From assembly GCF_018614075.1 (NCBI RefSeq), contig NZ_JAGGOZ010000053.1:1-64000 (forward strand): 64,000 bases of DNA. The letters run 5' to 3'. Position 1 is the first letter of the stretch; each line of letters starts with the position of its first letter. Below are positions 62,407-64,000 of the stretch, in pieces. Source of the stretch: Streptomyces sp. ISL-94. Its GTDB lineage: Bacteria > Actinomycetota > Actinomycetes > Streptomycetales > Streptomycetaceae. Below the pieces are notes generated by a model. The model was not told the origin of the DNA, did no database searches, and saw only the letters and a list, made by a program, of their open reading frames with translations. The position numbers and the translations under genes are program-made.

Positions 62407-63498
62407 TCAGACGCCGTTGTCCGGGGTGTAAGACCGGTCCGTGCGGCGGAAGGCGGCTCGGTGGGCGCTCGGGCGGTGGCCCGTGTGGCGGGCGAAGAGG
62501 GCGGCGAAGGTGCCGGGGTCCTGGTAGCCGACGGCCGTGGCGACGGCGGCGACGGTGCGGTCGGTGGTCTCAAGGAGATGGCGGGCGCGGCGGATCCGCG
62601 AGATCTGCAGATGGGCCAGCGGGCTGCGTCCGGTCTCTTCGGCGAAGCGGCGCAGCAGCGTGCGGCTGCTGACGTGAAATGCGTCCGAGAGCGCGGTGAG
62701 GTCGTAGCGCTCGGCTAGGTTCTGGTCGAGATGCCGCATGACCCGTTGGGAGAAATCCCGACCGGGCTGGGGGAGGAGCCGCGGATCGACGTACGGGGTC
62801 TGGGAGGTCCGCGCGTCGTCGACGAGCGCCACTCGGGCAGTGGTCCGTGCTACCCGGGATCCGTTGTGCCGGCGGATCAGGTCCAGCGCGAAGTCGTACA
62901 TGGCGCTGAAGGCGGCCGTGGTCGTCACCCCCGCGTCGGTGACGACCAGGTGCTCGGGCCGCACGTCGGCGTCCGGGCAGCGTCTGGCCAGTTCACCGGC
63001 GTGCAGCCAGGAGGTGGTGGCTCTGCGCCGGTCGAGCAGGCCCGCCTCGGCGAGCAGGAACGCGCCGACGCAGAGGGAGACGACGGCGGTGCCGGCGGCG
63101 GCCTGCGCGCGGATCGCCGCGATCTCGGGGGCGAGTCGGGCGAGCCGTGCGTCGAGGTCCGTGTCCGGGTGCAGTTCGAAGCCGGGGACCACGAGGACGT
63201 CGACCTCGCGCAAGGGACACACGTCCAGGATCGCGCCGCCCGATGCGGTGACCCGGCGGCGGGGCGAGACGACCGACACCCGGTAGCCGGGCGCGTCCGG
63301 TCCGGCGACGTGCCCGGCCATCGTCAACAGGTCGGGAACACCGAACACTTCGGACGCGAAGCAGCCCGGGTACGCCAGGACCCCGATCCGCAGCGCACCC
63401 TGCCCGGCGCCCGAACCCACACCGTCCTTCGCCTGCGGCGCCGCCTCCGCCACCACTCCCGCCCCCCGGTGTCCCTGGTCCCATGTCGCCGATCGCAT
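62407..63498 (-). CDS. GlxA-family AraC-type regulator with DJ-1/PfpI domain
   Basis: A 363-residue regulator. Residues about 35-215 form a DJ-1/PfpI-like domain (RIGVLAYPGCFASEVFGVPD, VDVLVVPGFELHPDTDLDAR, VVSLCVGAFLLAEAGLLDRR); residues about 250-345 contain two HTHs of AraC type (YDLTALSDAFHVSSRTLLRR, then RTVAAVATAVGYQDPGTFAA). Such proteins sense small metabolites and activate nearby catabolic genes. The divergent dienelactone hydrolase 94 bp away is the obvious candidate target. The exact start within the first 30 residues is uncertain. Confidence 0.9.
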   Translation of the reverse strand: MRSATWDQGHRGAGVVAEAAPQAKDGVGSGAGQGALRIGVLAYPGCFASEVFGVPDLLTMAGHVAGPDAPGYRVSVVSPRRRVTASGGAILDVCPLREVDVLVVPGFELHPDTDLDARLARLAPEIAAIRAQAAAGTAVVSLCVGAFLLAEAGLLDRRRATTSWLHAGELARRCPDADVRPEHLVVTDAGVTTTAAFSAMYDFALDLIRRHNGSRVARTTARVALVDDARTSQTPYVDPRLLPQPGRDFSQRVMRHLDQNLAERYDLTALSDAFHVSSRTLLRRFAEETGRSPLAHLQISRIRRARHLLETTDRTVAAVATAVGYQDPGTFAALFARHTGHRPSAHRAAFRRTDRSYTPDNGV

Positions 63499-63592
63499 AC
63501 CGCTCGCCTCCCTCGCGTGTGGCGAGATTACCCCTGGCCTCGGCGATCCCGCCCCTCACCCGGCGACCGGTCCCGGGACCAGGCTGGCCCCC

Positions 63593-64000
63593 ATGAGCGA
63601 CGACGATCCGATCACCGACTTCACCCGCCGGAGCATGGCCGTGGAGGGGGTGGAGAAGACGGTGTACGTGGCCGGGGCCGGGCCCGCGGTCGTAGTGCTG
63701 CCCGAGATGCCGGGCATCAGCCCCGACGTCCTGCGGCTCGCGCGCTGGGTGCGGGAGGCGGGTTTCACCGTCCATGTGCCCTCCCTCTTCGGGACGGACG
63801 GCGCCTTCCCCACGGTCGAGGGCGGCCGGGAGGTCGTCCGCCGCGCCTGTGTCAGCGCGGAGTTCCGCGCCTTCGCCGGGGGCGGCACCAGCCCGGTGAC
63901 GCTCTGGCTGCGCGGCCTGGCGCGCCAGGCCCACGCCGCGTGCGGTGGGCCCGGGGTAGGCGCGATCGGCCTGTGCTTCACCGGCAACTTCGCCCTCACC
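63593..64000 (+). CDS. dienelactone hydrolase family protein (5' part)
   Basis: The first 136 codons of a gene running off the window. After MSDDDPITDFTRRSMAVEGV come VVVLPEMPGISPDVLRLARW and the nucleophile elbow GAIGLCFTGNFALT, with Cys as expected for dienelactone hydrolases. Members hydrolyse dienelactone or other small esters in the cytoplasm. It is divergent from the GlxA-type regulator. The catalytic Asp and His lie beyond the window. Confidence 0.85.
   Translation, partial: MSDDDPITDFTRRSMAVEGVEKTVYVAGAGPAVVVLPEMPGISPDVLRLARWVREAGFTVHVPSLFGTDGAFPTVEGGREVVRRACVSAEFRAFAGGGTSPVTLWLRGLARQAHAACGGPGVGAIGLCFTGNFALT

Overview
The window is high-GC actinobacterial DNA and almost certainly Streptomyces. 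It carries a five-gene conservon (cvnABCDE), a BldC-like small MerR protein, an SpoIIE-type phosphatase with GAF/PAS sensors, a DeoR/MFS pair, narGHJI and glpFKD-type operons, and GTG starts with GGAGG ribosome sites. Intact genes alternate with an unusually large number of truncated or frameshifted genes and transposase scraps. That pattern fits a chromosome arm or another recombining accessory region rather than the core; this placement is inference.

Layout, left to right. At 16-831 is a membrane-anchored Mrr-type nuclease. At 1663-5897 lies a complete conservon: sensor ATPase, roadblock protein, DUF742 protein, small GTPase and a P450 with EQVLW in place of ExxR. It converges on a two-gene operon (7963-5952, minus) for a prenyl-type C-methyltransferase and a class I terpene synthase, a plausible methylated-terpenoid route. 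From 8430 to 20378 come an MFS remnant, a MurE-like ligase, a frameshifted hydrolase, an integrase remnant, a zinc-ribbon/HTH protein with a sensor phosphatase, an MFS/DeoR divergent pair, a PPOX enzyme and several fragments. At 20600-27561 are a VOC protein and a minus-strand narGHJI operon whose narI is cut off by a piece of a dnaE-like polymerase gene. At 27932-32841 are an IS701 scrap, a DUF402 pseudogene, a ZIP transporter, a second IMP dehydrogenase of the Clostridium/Tritrichomonas type, and a broken EamA/LysR pair.

At 32842-39252 sits a 6.4-kb Tn7-like element with tnsA, tnsB, tnsC and a frameshifted tniQ. It has 26-bp terminal inverted repeats and a TTCGC target duplication. Removing it and one duplication copy rejoins a NUDIX reading frame. 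No cargo gene is present.

After the element come a Cys-rich copper-storage-type bundle protein, a DUF985 cupin, secreted DUF4232 and DUF1330 proteins, then the glycerol locus: glpF-glpK-glpD on the minus strand (glpD frameshifted, with a 20-bp hairpin between glpF and glpK), divergent from a solitary dhaK. The right part holds an EmrB-type MFS remnant, Hsp20, DoxX, a GCAGTA-rich tract ahead of a MerR/BldC-like gene, a sulfatase, a LysR/acyl-CoA ligase divergent pair, a TetR/cupin scar, a SapA-like secreted protein, oxidoreductase remnants, a GlxA-type regulator and the start of a dienelactone hydrolase.

Functional threads: (1) conservon signalling next to terpene biosynthesis; (2) glycerol/dihydroxyacetone uptake and phosphorylation; (3) nitrate respiration lacking its membrane anchor; (4) an autonomous transposon in an already decaying neighbourhood. 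No tRNA, rRNA or CRISPR array was seen.
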